Position numbers and translations under genes: made by a program. The notes beneath the pieces were generated by a model that was not told the DNA's origin, ran no database searches, and saw only the letters and a program-made list of their open reading frames with translations. From Burkholderiales bacterium (GTDB taxonomy: Bacteria; Pseudomonadota; Gammaproteobacteria; Burkholderiales; SG8-39), in assembly GCA_025929745.1 (NCBI GenBank), contig JAICPQ010000003.1, positions 1-31,009 of the forward strand: a DNA stretch of 31,009 nt, in the 5' to 3' direction. Below, one piece after another: positions 18,653-26,454 of the stretch. Numbering within the stretch: the stretch's first letter is position 1; every line of letters starts with the position of its first letter.

Positions 18653-18990
18653 TTCACCGCAGCGAGCATCTTCTTCAGGCGCTCGACGAAAAAGGGCGCG
18701 CATTTCATGATGCGCGTCTCCTGCGTCTCCATGAGCGGCCGCGTCTTCGCCAGGTACGACTGCCAAGCCGGGTCGGCCTGCATGGACGCGCGGCACTTAT
18801 CGCGCTGATCGAGGCTCTCGTAGGCCCAAAGATGTACCACCATGTTGAGACCACCCACTTCGGTGAAGTAGTAGCCCACCATATGCGGCAGGTGCTTCAG
18901 CTGAACTGCCATCCCGGATTCCTGGTAGTGCTTGAGGTATTCCGGCACGGCGCCGATCTTGAGGCGATACATGCGCTCTTCGACGAACAT
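18649..18990 (-). CDS. NIPSNAP-family protein
   Basis: A 113-residue protein with the NIPSNAP pattern: an EERMYRLKIG first strand, a central VGYYFTEVGGLNMVVHLWAY core and a WQSYLAKTRPLM helix. The fold is a ferredoxin-like dimeric alpha/beta barrel; bacterial members are often found beside catabolic enzymes, and their chemistry is mostly unknown. It is the first gene of an operon with an esterase and a ThDP enzyme, joined by a GTGA overlap. A perfect TATAAT lies only 8 bases before the ATG, and there is no Shine-Dalgarno sequence, so the mRNA may be nearly leaderless. The divergent YccU-like gene starts 25 bases away. Confidence 0.88.
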   Translation of the reverse strand: MFVEERMYRLKIGAVPEYLKHYQESGMAVQLKHLPHMVGYYFTEVGGLNMVVHLWAYESLDQRDKCRASMQADPAWQSYLAKTRPLMETQETRIMKCAPFFVERLKKMLAAVK

Positions 18991-18998
18991 TGCTTTCG

Positions 18999-19029
18999 AT
19001 TATAGTGGTCTCGGGATGGACGATATCAA
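18999..19029 (-). promoter_or_regulatory. Sigma-70-like promoter for the NIPSNAP operon
   Basis: On the minus strand a TTGATA (19029-19024; five of six -35 consensus bases) is followed after 19 bases by a perfect TATAAT (19004-18999). Transcription would begin within one or two bases of the ATG at 18990. The -35 lies inside the first codons of the divergent YccU-like gene. The same AT-rich patch reads TATAGT (19001-19006) on the plus strand, 9 bases before that gene's ATG. The spacer is a little long, which lowers confidence. Confidence 0.5.
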
Positions 19030-19486
19030 CACCCTGCGCCGCATCCTGAAGGAGAGCCGCGTGATCGCCGTGGTGGGACTCTCTGCGGACTGGTATCGGC
19101 CGAGCTATTTTGCCGCCAAGTACATGCAGGAGCACGGCTATCGCATCATCCCGGTGAACCCCAAGTATCCGTCGATCCTCGGCGAGACCTGCTACCGGTC
19201 GCTGCGCGAGGTCCCCGAGCGGGTCGATATCGTCGACGTGTTCCGCAAGAGCCAAGACGTCATGCCGATCGCCGAGGACGCGATCGCCATCCGCGCCAAG
19301 GTGCTTTGGCAGCAGCTAGGCGTCCGTAACGAGGCCGCAGCCGCGAAAGCGCGCGCCGCCGGGCTCGAAGCGGTGCTCGACCGCTGCGTGAAGATCGAGC
19401 ATGGCCGGCTCTTTGGCGGGTTGAACTGGGTCGGCGTCAATACGAAGGTCATCTCCGCGAAACGCCCCCGCTGGCTCGCCTACTGA
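19016..19486 (+). CDS. CoA-binding domain protein (YccU-like)
   Basis: A 156-residue single-domain protein with the Rossmann-type CoA-binding fold of the YccU family. Signature parts are IAVVGLSADWYRPSYFAAKY near the N-terminus, GYRIIPVNPKY and VDIVDVFRKSQDV. It resembles the CoA-binding domain of succinyl-CoA synthetase without a catalytic partner; the cellular role is not established. The ATG at 19016 is chosen because the conserved fold starts there and upstream frame sequence lies in the divergent NIPSNAP gene. An AraC-family gene begins three bases after its stop, so the two are probably co-transcribed. Confidence 0.9.
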   Translation: MDDINTLRRILKESRVIAVVGLSADWYRPSYFAAKYMQEHGYRIIPVNPKYPSILGETCYRSLREVPERVDIVDVFRKSQDVMPIAEDAIAIRAKVLWQQLGVRNEAAAAKARAAGLEAVLDRCVKIEHGRLFGGLNWVGVNTKVISAKRPRWLAY

Positions 19487-19489
19487 GGT

Positions 19490-20299
19490 ATGCTTCCCCG
19501 CATGGGGAGGTTGGTCCGGATACTCGAGGGGAGGTTCGGTCGTCTGGCGCTGAGCGACCTTGCGCCCGGCGAATCCTGCGCGGCGCAAACCGATCCTGCG
19601 GTCGTCATGCAACCCGGCGACGGCGACCTCGTTTTTCTCAATCCCGGGGAAACCTTTAGCGCTCCCGCCGCCACCCGTGTTCTTGCACTGCACGCCGCGA
19701 CGGGCTGGCTCAGCGCGAGCTTTCCCGCGGTGTTCGGCGGCCACGATGCACGTCCCTTCTCCCAGCCGCGCGAGCCGATCACGCCGCGCATGCGCAGGCT
19801 CGCCGACACGCTCGCCGTCGAAGTATTGAACGATCGCTTCGTGTCCGCCGAGCGCCTGGATTTCCTGCTGCAGGAGCTGCTCCTCTCGATCGTCGAGACC
19901 TATCTCGCGCGCCGCCATTCCGCGGCGCCGGCGTGGCGCGGCTCGCGCTTCGAGGACGGCCGCATCCGCCGCGCGATTGCGCTCCTGCGCGCACGGCCGA
20001 ACAAGGATTTCAACATGGACGAGCTCGCGAGCCAGGTCGGCCTGTCGCGCTCGCGCTTCTACGATCTCTTCCATGGATGCACCGGCTTTTCGCCGCGCGC
20101 GTATCTCGACATGCTTTGCGTGGAGACGGCGATCTCGCGCCTGTCCACCGGACGCGGCAAGATCGCGGAAGTCTCCGCGGAGCTCGGCTTCTCGGCGCAA
20201 AGCAACTTCACGCGCTTTTTCCTGAACCAGGTCGGCGTTCCGCCTTCGGAGTATCGAAGGGCGATCCGCCCCGGAAACGAAGGCGCCGGCGAGCTTTAG
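19490..20299 (+). CDS. AraC-family transcriptional regulator
   Basis: A 269-residue regulator with a typical AraC/XylS double helix-turn-helix at about residues 155-255. The first helix pair is in MDELASQVGLSRSRFYDLF and the second in IAEVSAELGFSAQSNFTRFF, followed by the family motif GVPPSEYRR. The N-terminal half (about residues 20-80) looks like a small cupin-like sensor (VVMQPGDGDLVFLNPGE), the usual effector-binding domain. The start could also be the ATG at 19502; the first ATG is kept because GAGG just precedes it. It sits between a CoA-binding protein gene and the metY cluster. The metY start has a perfect palindrome that may be a regulator site, but an AraC protein would more usually bind direct repeats. 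Confidence 0.88.
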   Translation: MLPRMGRLVRILEGRFGRLALSDLAPGESCAAQTDPAVVMQPGDGDLVFLNPGETFSAPAATRVLALHAATGWLSASFPAVFGGHDARPFSQPREPITPRMRRLADTLAVEVLNDRFVSAERLDFLLQELLLSIVETYLARRHSAAPAWRGSRFEDGRIRRAIALLRARPNKDFNMDELASQVGLSRSRFYDLFHGCTGFSPRAYLDMLCVETAISRLSTGRGKIAEVSAELGFSAQSNFTRFFLNQVGVPPSEYRRAIRPGNEGAGEL

Positions 20300-20308
20300 G
20301 GCGGCAAA

Positions 20309-20327
20309 GCCCCGATAGAATCGGGGC
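20309..20327 (+). promoter_or_regulatory. Perfect palindrome over a -10 element at the metY start
   Basis: GCCCCGAT and ATCGGGGC form an exact 8-base inverted repeat around the three bases AGA, ending three bases before the metY ATG. The centre reads TAGAAT (20316-20321), five of six bases of the -10 consensus. In DNA it would be a repressor operator covering the promoter. In RNA it would be a tight hairpin that hides the ribosome site. There is no T-run after it, so it does not look like an intrinsic terminator for the upstream gene. Confidence 0.5.
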
Positions 20328-20330
20328 GTC

Positions 20331-21620
20331 ATGGCTGACCGCAAGTTCGGGATCGAAACACTGTGCCTGCACGCCGGCCAGATTCCCGATGCCGCGACCG
20401 GCGCGCGCGCCGCTCCAATCTACCAGACCACTTCCTTCGTGTTCGACTCGGCCGAGCACGCCGCGAGCCTTTTCAACCTGCAGACGTTCGGCAACGTCTA
20501 CTCGCGGATCTCCAATCCCACGGTCGCGGTGTTCGAGGAGCGCATGGCGGCCATCGAGAACGCGCGCTCGGCGCTCGCCACGGCGACCGGCCAGGCCGCG
20601 GAGGCGACGGCCATCCTCACGCTGTGCAGCGGCGGCGACCACATCGTCTCGGCGTCGACGCTCTACGGCGGCACGCACACGCTGTTGCAGGTGAACCTGA
20701 AGAAGCTCGGCATCGAGACGACCTTCGTTCATCCGGACGAGCCGCAGAATTTCCGCCGCGCGCTCAAACCCAATACGAAGCTCATCTACGCCGAGACGCT
20801 GGGTAACCCGCTCATCAACATCGTCGACATCGAGGCGTTGGCGAAGATCGCGCACGAAGCCGAAATCCCGCTTGTCGTCGACAACACCGTGCCTTCGCCG
20901 TACCTCTGCCGGCCGGTGGATTGGGGCGCGGACGTGGTCGTCCATTCCGCCACCAAGTACATCGGCGGCCACGGCACCACGATGGGCGGCGTTATCTGTG
21001 AATCCGGCAAGTTCAACTGGGGCAACGGCAAGTTTCCGGAGTTCACGAACCCTTCGCCGGGATACCACGGCGTCATCTTCCACGAGACCTTCGGCGACTT
21101 CGGCTACACAATGAAGGCGCGCATGGAGATCATGCGCACGTTCGGCCCGGCGCTCGCGCCGCTCAACGCGTGGCTCCTCCTGCAAGGGCTGGAATCGCTC
21201 CCTGTGCGGATGGATCGCCACTGCGAGAACGCGCTCGCCGTGGCGAAGTTCCTTCAGGGCCACAAGCGAGTAGCTTGGGTTAACTATCCCGGCCTTCCGG
21301 ACAACAAGTACTACGCGCTCGCGCGCAAATACCTGCCGAACGGCGCGTCGGGACTTCTCAACTTCGGCGTGAAGGGTGGCACGCGGGCGGGCGAGCGCTT
21401 CATCGAGGCGGCGCAATTCATGAGCCATCTCGCCAACATCGGCGATGCGAAGACGCTGGTGATTCACCCCGCCTCCACCACGCACCGGCAGATGGACGAG
21501 GCCGATCAGCTCAAGGCCGGTGTCACGCCCGACATGATCCGCATCTCGGTCGGCATCGAAACCCTAGAGGACATTCTCTGGGACCTGGACCAGGCGCTCG
21601 AGGAGGCCGCCAAGGCATGA
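20331..21620 (+). CDS. metY: O-acetylhomoserine sulfhydrylase (PLP-dependent)
   Basis: A 429-residue PLP enzyme of the Cys/Met metabolism family. It makes homocysteine from O-acetylhomoserine and sulfide. The N-terminal GIETLCLHAGQIPD and APIYQTTSFVF, the mid-region TGQAAEATAILTLCSGGDH and the PLP Lys209 in HSATKYIGGHGT are all present. The insert EFTNPSPGYHG after the Lys and the C-terminal HPASTTHRQM fit the MetY subgroup rather than MetB or MetZ. It starts just after a palindrome and stops inside the start of the dehydrogenase gene (ATGA), so it heads a four-gene run. No S-adenosylmethionine riboswitch fits in the 31-base gap upstream. Confidence 0.94.
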   Translation: MADRKFGIETLCLHAGQIPDAATGARAAPIYQTTSFVFDSAEHAASLFNLQTFGNVYSRISNPTVAVFEERMAAIENARSALATATGQAAEATAILTLCSGGDHIVSASTLYGGTHTLLQVNLKKLGIETTFVHPDEPQNFRRALKPNTKLIYAETLGNPLINIVDIEALAKIAHEAEIPLVVDNTVPSPYLCRPVDWGADVVVHSATKYIGGHGTTMGGVICESGKFNWGNGKFPEFTNPSPGYHGVIFHETFGDFGYTMKARMEIMRTFGPALAPLNAWLLLQGLESLPVRMDRHCENALAVAKFLQGHKRVAWVNYPGLPDNKYYALARKYLPNGASGLLNFGVKGGTRAGERFIEAAQFMSHLANIGDAKTLVIHPASTTHRQMDEADQLKAGVTPDMIRISVGIETLEDILWDLDQALEEAAKA

Positions 21621-22669
21621 TCAGCTACCAGATCGTCGAGCACGGCAAGCCGCTGCAGAAAGTCGCTTTAGAAACACCCAAGCCGCAAGGCGCCGAGGTG
21701 CTCGTGCGCGTCACGCGCGCCGGCGTCTGCCACTCCGACGTCCACATTTGGGACGGGTATTTCGATCTGGGCGGCGGCAAGCGTTTCTATGTGAAAGAGC
21801 GCGGCTGCGTACCGCCATTCACCCTGGGCCACGAACCGTTCGGTGTGGTCGAAGCCCTTGGGCCGAAGGCGATAGGCGTGAAAATTGGGCAGAAGCGCAT
21901 CGTCTATCCCTGGATCGGCTGCGGCAAATGCGCGGTGTGCAAGGCCGGGCAGGACAATTACTGCGTGTCTGGCACGCGCTATCTCGGCGTCAACCGTGCC
22001 GGTGCATACTCGACGCACGTTCTCGTGCCCGATTCGAAGTACCTCATCGACGCAAGCGGCGTAGACGAGGGCTTTGCCGCGACGCTCGCCTGCTCTGGAC
22101 TGACGGCCTACAGCGCGGCGGCCAAGCTCCCGGCGCTGGCGGCGCAGGATCGCATCGCGGTGCTGGGTTGTGGCGGCCTCGGCCTCATCGGCATCTCGAT
22201 CCTGCGCGCACGCGGGGCGAAGAACATCGTCGCCTGCGATATCGACAACGCGAAGCTCGAGGTCGCGGCCAAGATGGGCGCGAAGGAGACGCTGAACACG
22301 CGCGCCGGCGACGCCCCGCCAAAGCTGCAAGGGCTCGCGGCGGCGATCGACTTCGTGGGCAGTCCCGCCACTGCGTCGCTGGGCATCGGCGCGCTGCGCA
22401 AAGGCGGCCGCTACGTCATCTGCGGCCTCTATGGCGGCGAACTCGTGCATCCTCTGCCGCCGATTGCGCAGCGCGCGATCGGCATCGTCGGCTCGTACGT
22501 GGGAAATCTTCAGGAGCTTAAGGAAGTCGTCGCGCTCGCGAAGAAGCGCAAGATCCGCGCCGCGCCGGTCGAGACGCGCCCTGCGGACGAGGCAAGCCGT
22601 GCGCTGGAGGATCTCAAGGCGGGCCGCATCGTAGGCCGGGTGGTGCTCGATTTCGAAGCGACGGCCTAA
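21617..22669 (+). CDS. Zinc-dependent alcohol dehydrogenase (MDR family)
   Basis: A 350-residue medium-chain dehydrogenase. The catalytic zinc is held by Cys38 (GVCHSD), His72/Glu73 (TLGHEP) and Cys159. The structural zinc is held by Cys102, Cys105, Cys108 and Cys116 in the GCGKCAVCKAGQDNYC block. The NAD(P) Rossmann motif is GCGGLGLIGISILRARG, followed by an acidic VACDID that favours NAD+ over NADP+. An insertion of about ten residues (FDLGGGKRFYVKERG) sits before the zinc His. Substrate is unknown. It overlaps metY as ATGA and is followed after 9 bases by the gamma-glutamyltransferase-like gene, so it belongs to the same operon. Confidence 0.92.
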   Translation: MISYQIVEHGKPLQKVALETPKPQGAEVLVRVTRAGVCHSDVHIWDGYFDLGGGKRFYVKERGCVPPFTLGHEPFGVVEALGPKAIGVKIGQKRIVYPWIGCGKCAVCKAGQDNYCVSGTRYLGVNRAGAYSTHVLVPDSKYLIDASGVDEGFAATLACSGLTAYSAAAKLPALAAQDRIAVLGCGGLGLIGISILRARGAKNIVACDIDNAKLEVAAKMGAKETLNTRAGDAPPKLQGLAAAIDFVGSPATASLGIGALRKGGRYVICGLYGGELVHPLPPIAQRAIGIVGSYVGNLQELKEVVALAKKRKIRAAPVETRPADEASRALEDLKAGRIVGRVVLDFEATA

Positions 22670-22678
22670 ACTGCGGCG

Positions 22679-24265
22679 ATGACACCGTTCTCCTGGAATA
22701 ACCCCTATGCCTGGCCGCGCAAGCCGGTGCTCGCGGCCAACGTCGTCGCGACCACCCAGCCGCTCGCCGCGCAGGCCGGTTTGCAGATGCTCGCCGCCGG
22801 CGGCAATGCCGTCGATGCGATTCTCGCCACGGCAATTACGCTGACTCTGGTGGAGCCGGTTTCCAACGGCATCGGCTCCGATGCATACGCCATCATTTGG
22901 GACGGCAGCCGACTGCACGGCCTGAACGCGTCCGGGCGTTCGCCCGCGGGGTGGACACCCGACTTCGTCGCCGTGTGGAAAACGATGCCGCAGCGCGGCT
23001 GGCACAGCGTCAGCGTCCCGGGTTGCGTATCGGCGTGGGTCGAGATGCACAAGCGTTGGGGCAAGCTGCCGTTCGAGAAGCTCTTCGAGCGCGCGATCCG
23101 ATACGGGCGCGAGGGTTTCCTCGTGTCGCCGACGATCGCCATGCAATGGGATAAGCAGGTGCCGGAGCTGAAGTCCCAGCCCGGGTTCGCTGACGCGTTC
23201 CTGCCGGACGGTCACCCTCCCAAACCGGGGCAGCGCTTCCGCTTCCCGGCGCACGCCGCGGTGCTGGAACAGATCGCCACGACGAAGGGCGAAGCCTTCT
23301 ATCGTGGCGGGCTCGCGGAGAAGGTTGAGGCGCATGCCAAGCAGCACGGTAGCGCGATGCGCGCCACCGACTTCGCCGCGCACAAGTCCGATTGGGTCGA
23401 GCCGCTCGCGATGGATTACCGCGGCTATACGCTGCACGAGATTCCGCCGAACGGCCAGGGCATCGTCGCCCTCATGGCGCTCGGCATGCTAGAGCATTTC
23501 GACCTGCGCTCGCATGCGGTGGATGGCGTGGACAGCGTGCACTTGCAGATTGAGGCGATCAAGCTCGCCTTCGCTGACGCATGGCGCTATGTCGCGGACA
23601 TCGACTACATGAAGGAGGTGCGTCCCTCCGGGCTCATCGATCGCGAGTACCTCAAGGAGCGCGCGAAGCTCATTGATCCCAAGCGCGCGCAAGAGTTCGG
23701 CGCGGGCAAGCCGCCGCAGGGCGGCACGGTCTATCTGACGGCGGCCGACGCCAACGGCATGATGGTTTCCTTCATTCAGTCGAATTACATGGGCTTCGGC
23801 TCCGGCGTCGTCGTCGAGGGAATCTCGCTGCAAAACCGCGCCGCGACCTTCGTGCTGCAGAAGGGACATCCCAATCAGGCGGCGGCATCCAAGCGCCCTT
23901 ATCAGACGATCATTCCGGGATTCGTCACGCAAAACGGCAAGCCCGTTATGAGCTTGGGCGTCATGGGGGGAACCATGCAGCCGCAGGGACACGCGCAAGT
24001 CATGGTGCGCATCGCCGATTACGGACAGAACCCGCAAGCCGCGTGCGACGGCCCGCGCTTCCGTTTCGTGCAGGGCATGGACGTGAGCGTGGAAGAAGGC
24101 CGTTTTGCGCCCGCCACTCTCGAAGGCCTGCAGCGCCGCGGCCACCGCATCGTCAACGTCGACGATTACAACCAGTTCGGCTCCGCGCAGCTCCTCTGGA
24201 AGCTCGACGGCGGCTACTTCTCCGCGAGCGATCCGCGCAGGGATGGCCAAGCGGTCGGCTTCTGA
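22679..24265 (+). CDS. Gamma-glutamyltransferase-family Ntn hydrolase
   Basis: A 528-residue member of the gamma-glutamyltransferase family, which self-cleaves to expose a Thr nucleophile and transfers or hydrolyses gamma-glutamyl groups such as those of glutathione. The N-terminal QAGLQMLAAGGNAVDAILAT and the turn EPVSNGIGSDAYAIIWDG are typical. The predicted cleavage Thr is residue 350 in QGGTVYLTAADANGMMVSF, where classical enzymes have a TTHxS pattern. GVMGGTMQPQGHAQV lies near the C-terminus. No signal peptide is seen, unlike the periplasmic Ggt of enterics, so it should act in the cytoplasm. It may act on another acyl-amide substrate. Its stop overlaps the GST start by one base (TGATG). 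Confidence 0.9.
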   Translation: MTPFSWNNPYAWPRKPVLAANVVATTQPLAAQAGLQMLAAGGNAVDAILATAITLTLVEPVSNGIGSDAYAIIWDGSRLHGLNASGRSPAGWTPDFVAVWKTMPQRGWHSVSVPGCVSAWVEMHKRWGKLPFEKLFERAIRYGREGFLVSPTIAMQWDKQVPELKSQPGFADAFLPDGHPPKPGQRFRFPAHAAVLEQIATTKGEAFYRGGLAEKVEAHAKQHGSAMRATDFAAHKSDWVEPLAMDYRGYTLHEIPPNGQGIVALMALGMLEHFDLRSHAVDGVDSVHLQIEAIKLAFADAWRYVADIDYMKEVRPSGLIDREYLKERAKLIDPKRAQEFGAGKPPQGGTVYLTAADANGMMVSFIQSNYMGFGSGVVVEGISLQNRAATFVLQKGHPNQAAASKRPYQTIIPGFVTQNGKPVMSLGVMGGTMQPQGHAQVMVRIADYGQNPQAACDGPRFRFVQGMDVSVEEGRFAPATLEGLQRRGHRIVNVDDYNQFGSAQLLWKLDGGYFSASDPRRDGQAVGF

Positions 24266-24885
24266 TGCTGAAAATCTGGGGCCGCTCCAACTCGGTGAAC
24301 GTCAAGAAGGTGCTGTGGGCTGCCGAGGAGCTCGGCTTGAAGTACGAGCGCATCGACGCCGGGATGGAGCACGGCGTGGTGCAAACGCCTGAGTACAAGA
24401 GGATGAATCCGATGTCGCTCGTGCCGACGATTGAGGACGATGGATTCGTCCTGTGGGAATCGCACGCGATCGTGCGCTATCTCGCCGCCAAGCACGGAGC
24501 GGGCACGTTGTGGCCGGCGGAGGTGAGGCAGCGCGCGGATTCGGACCGTTGGATGGACTGGGCCCATACCTTCGCGCGAGAGTTTCAGCGCCCGGTGTTC
24601 TGGGCGCTGGCGCGCACGCCGCCCGAGAAGCGCGACATGAACGCGGTGAGAGAGGCCGCGAAGAAGTGCGGCGAGCTGCTGGCGGTCCCCGATCAGGCGC
24701 TCGCGCGCCGCTCGTTCCTGGGCGGCGACAGTTTGAGCATCGGCGACATTCCGCTCGGCTGCCACGTGCAGCTCTGGATGCGCCTGCCGATCGAGCGTCC
24801 GGCGCACGCGAACCTCACGCGTTGGTTCGAGCGCCTGGCCACGCGAGCGCCGTTCACGAAGATCGTCGATATCCCGATTTCGTGA
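24265..24885 (+). CDS. Glutathione S-transferase
   Basis: A 206-residue two-domain GST. The thioredoxin-like N-terminal domain (residues 1-80) begins MLKIWGRSNSVNVKKVLWAA, with a Ser-rich active-site loop. It includes the cis-Pro in MSLVPTIEDDG and the glutathione-contacting ESHAIVRYL. The helical C-terminal domain (about 90-200) has the SIGDIPLGCHV box. It conjugates or reduces substrates with glutathione in the cytoplasm. The ATG is chosen for the TGATG junction with the preceding gene; the longer frame runs back inside it. The neighbouring gamma-glutamyltransferase-like and MetY enzymes support a thiol theme. The end overlaps the convergent peptidase gene by 32 bases. Confidence 0.93.
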   Translation: MLKIWGRSNSVNVKKVLWAAEELGLKYERIDAGMEHGVVQTPEYKRMNPMSLVPTIEDDGFVLWESHAIVRYLAAKHGAGTLWPAEVRQRADSDRWMDWAHTFAREFQRPVFWALARTPPEKRDMNAVREAAKKCGELLAVPDQALARRSFLGGDSLSIGDIPLGCHVQLWMRLPIERPAHANLTRWFERLATRAPFTKIVDIPIS

Positions 24886-25861
24886 CGAAGGCCTCGCGGC
24901 GCGAGGCATCGCGCGAAAGTCCTTTCACACGGGCGTAGAAGGCCTCCAGGCTGCCGCTCTCGGCGAGCAGGTTTTCGAACGCCGGTACGAGCTCGGTGTA
25001 CAAGGCGACGGAAAGAAGGAGCGCGTTATTCGGCTCCTCGGGTAACCCCGGGTAGTTCATGCGCAGGCGCGCCCACTCACCGCGCTTTTGCTCGAGCATC
25101 GCCTCGTCTGAGAGATCCATGCGGTAGATCAGCGCCAGGCGCTCCCGCGTCTGGCTGACGCGCTCGGCGAACTCGCGCTTGCGCGTTTGCCCGGCGCGGA
25201 ACGCATCGAGCTCCGCACCGCGGCGCTCGTGCTCGAGCCATCGGCGCACGCCCTCTTCCTCCACCGCGACGGCGAACGACTCGTTGAAAGTGGTATCGCC
25301 GCGCACGTAAACGAGCTGGTGCGCGAGCTCGTGGAACACGAGCCGTGCGAGCTCGGTATCGGGCACGCGAATGAAGGTCGAGAGCAGCGGATCGTCGAAC
25401 CAGCCGAGCGTGGAATACGCGCGCACGCCGCCCACGTAAACGTCGTAGCCCTCCTCGCGCAGCTTGTCGGCATGGCCGCGCGCGTCGGACTCGGCGTAGA
25501 ACCCGCGATAACTCACGCACCCCGTGAACGGAAAGCATTCCTTCTTCGGCTCCACTGAGAAGCGCGGCGCGGCGAATACGTTCCAGACGACGTACGGCCG
25601 GTTCAATTCGGCATAGCTGAGATAGCTGTTGTTGTCGGGCAGCTTGAGGTGCTCGGTGGCGAATGCGCGGATGCGGCGTGCAAGGTCGAGGCGCTCGCGA
25701 AGCTCTGGCGCGGTACCCGGGTCGGCGAGCACGTCGGACACCGGACGCGCGCTCGCCATGACCTTGAGGTGGCCGCCGATGGCCTGGGTGTAATAGGCGA
25801 GCGACTGGCAGCCCGCGGCAAGGGCGATAAGGACTACGGCGCCGACCCAGAAGAGCTTCAT
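24854..25861 (-). CDS. Lipoprotein with HExxH metalloprotease motif (predicted aminopeptidase)
   Basis: A 335-residue protein of the predicted aminopeptidase family (COG4324 type). The N-terminus is a lipoprotein signal ending LIALAAGC, with the lipidated Cys at residue 18. The zinc-peptidase motif HELAHQ places ligands at His177 and His181 and the catalytic Glu at 178; NESFAVAVEEEG supplies the likely third ligand (Glu194). Activity has not been shown for this family to my knowledge, so the peptidase role rests on the motif. It is the last gene of the long minus-strand operon, joined by an ATGA overlap to the alpha/beta hydrolase gene. Confidence 0.85.
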   Translation of the reverse strand: MKLFWVGAVVLIALAAGCQSLAYYTQAIGGHLKVMASARPVSDVLADPGTAPELRERLDLARRIRAFATEHLKLPDNNSYLSYAELNRPYVVWNVFAAPRFSVEPKKECFPFTGCVSYRGFYAESDARGHADKLREEGYDVYVGGVRAYSTLGWFDDPLLSTFIRVPDTELARLVFHELAHQLVYVRGDTTFNESFAVAVEEEGVRRWLEHERRGAELDAFRAGQTRKREFAERVSQTRERLALIYRMDLSDEAMLEQKRGEWARLRMNYPGLPEEPNNALLLSVALYTELVPAFENLLAESGSLEAFYARVKGLSRDASRREAFVTKSGYRRSS

Positions 25862-26454
25862 GCGAACGCGCCCCGCGCGAGGAAACGCGCGACCAAAGCG
25901 CTGACGCTGTGCGACACGATCAGCATGCTATGGCCCTGGCGCACGAGCGCGCGGTCGGCCATTCCGTCGACCGTCGTTTCTTCGACGCGCACAACGCCGT
26001 CATTCGGACCGGGCAGCGCGCCGAACAACCGGCCGAGTCCCACCGGGCGCGTTCCTGCCACCACGCCGAGCGGCGCGCCGCGCTGCCAGCGCGCCTCGCG
26101 CTCTGCCCACAGCGAGCAGCAGGCGCCCATCATCCAGCGCCCGACCGCGCCGCGGCCGAAGCGACGGCCGGCGAAGCACCCGCGCACCGGGGCGCCGAGC
26201 AGCACCACCGCGTCGGCGCGCACTTCCGGATGCCGCGCCAGCATGTCGTAGATGAGCACGCCGCCCAGGCTGTGACCGATCAGCCTGGCGCCGTCGCCTG
26301 CGAAGCGCGCGAGCGCTTCAATGTTGCGCTCATGGCAATCGCGTCCGCGGTACGTAAACACGCGCGGCTCGTAGGCGCGCAGCGCTCGCCCGAGAAAAGC
26401 CATCGCGGCCGCAGGCATCCAGAGGCCCGGCACCAATACGACCTGGCGCGTCAT
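25858..26454 (-). CDS. Alpha/beta hydrolase, small lipase-like
   Basis: A 198-residue alpha/beta hydrolase. The N-terminal strand VVLVPGLWMP leads to the nucleophile elbow IGHSLGGVL (Ser at about residue 61). GPNDGVVRVEET, a motif of lipase-like hydrolases, supplies the acid, and VRQGHSMLIVS the His. It is short because most of the lid region is missing. There is no signal peptide, so it is probably cytoplasmic. Both ends overlap neighbours as ATGA, with the thioesterase upstream and the peptidase lipoprotein downstream. Substrate unknown. Confidence 0.85.
   Translation of the reverse strand: MTRQVVLVPGLWMPAAAMAFLGRALRAYEPRVFTYRGRDCHERNIEALARFAGDGARLIGHSLGGVLIYDMLARHPEVRADAVVLLGAPVRGCFAGRRFGRGAVGRWMMGACCSLWAEREARWQRGAPLGVVAGTRPVGLGRLFGALPGPNDGVVRVEETTVDGMADRALVRQGHSMLIVSHSVSALVARFLARGAFA

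Noticed and set aside
20300..20330. S-adenosylmethionine riboswitch or intrinsic terminator before metY
   Set aside because: The gap is 31 bases, far too short for a riboswitch, and the hairpin has no T-run after it.
21668..23437. Minus-strand open frame of 589 codons across the dehydrogenase and GGT-like genes
   Set aside because: It crosses the junction of two well-supported genes on the other strand and has an Arg-rich, low-information composition.
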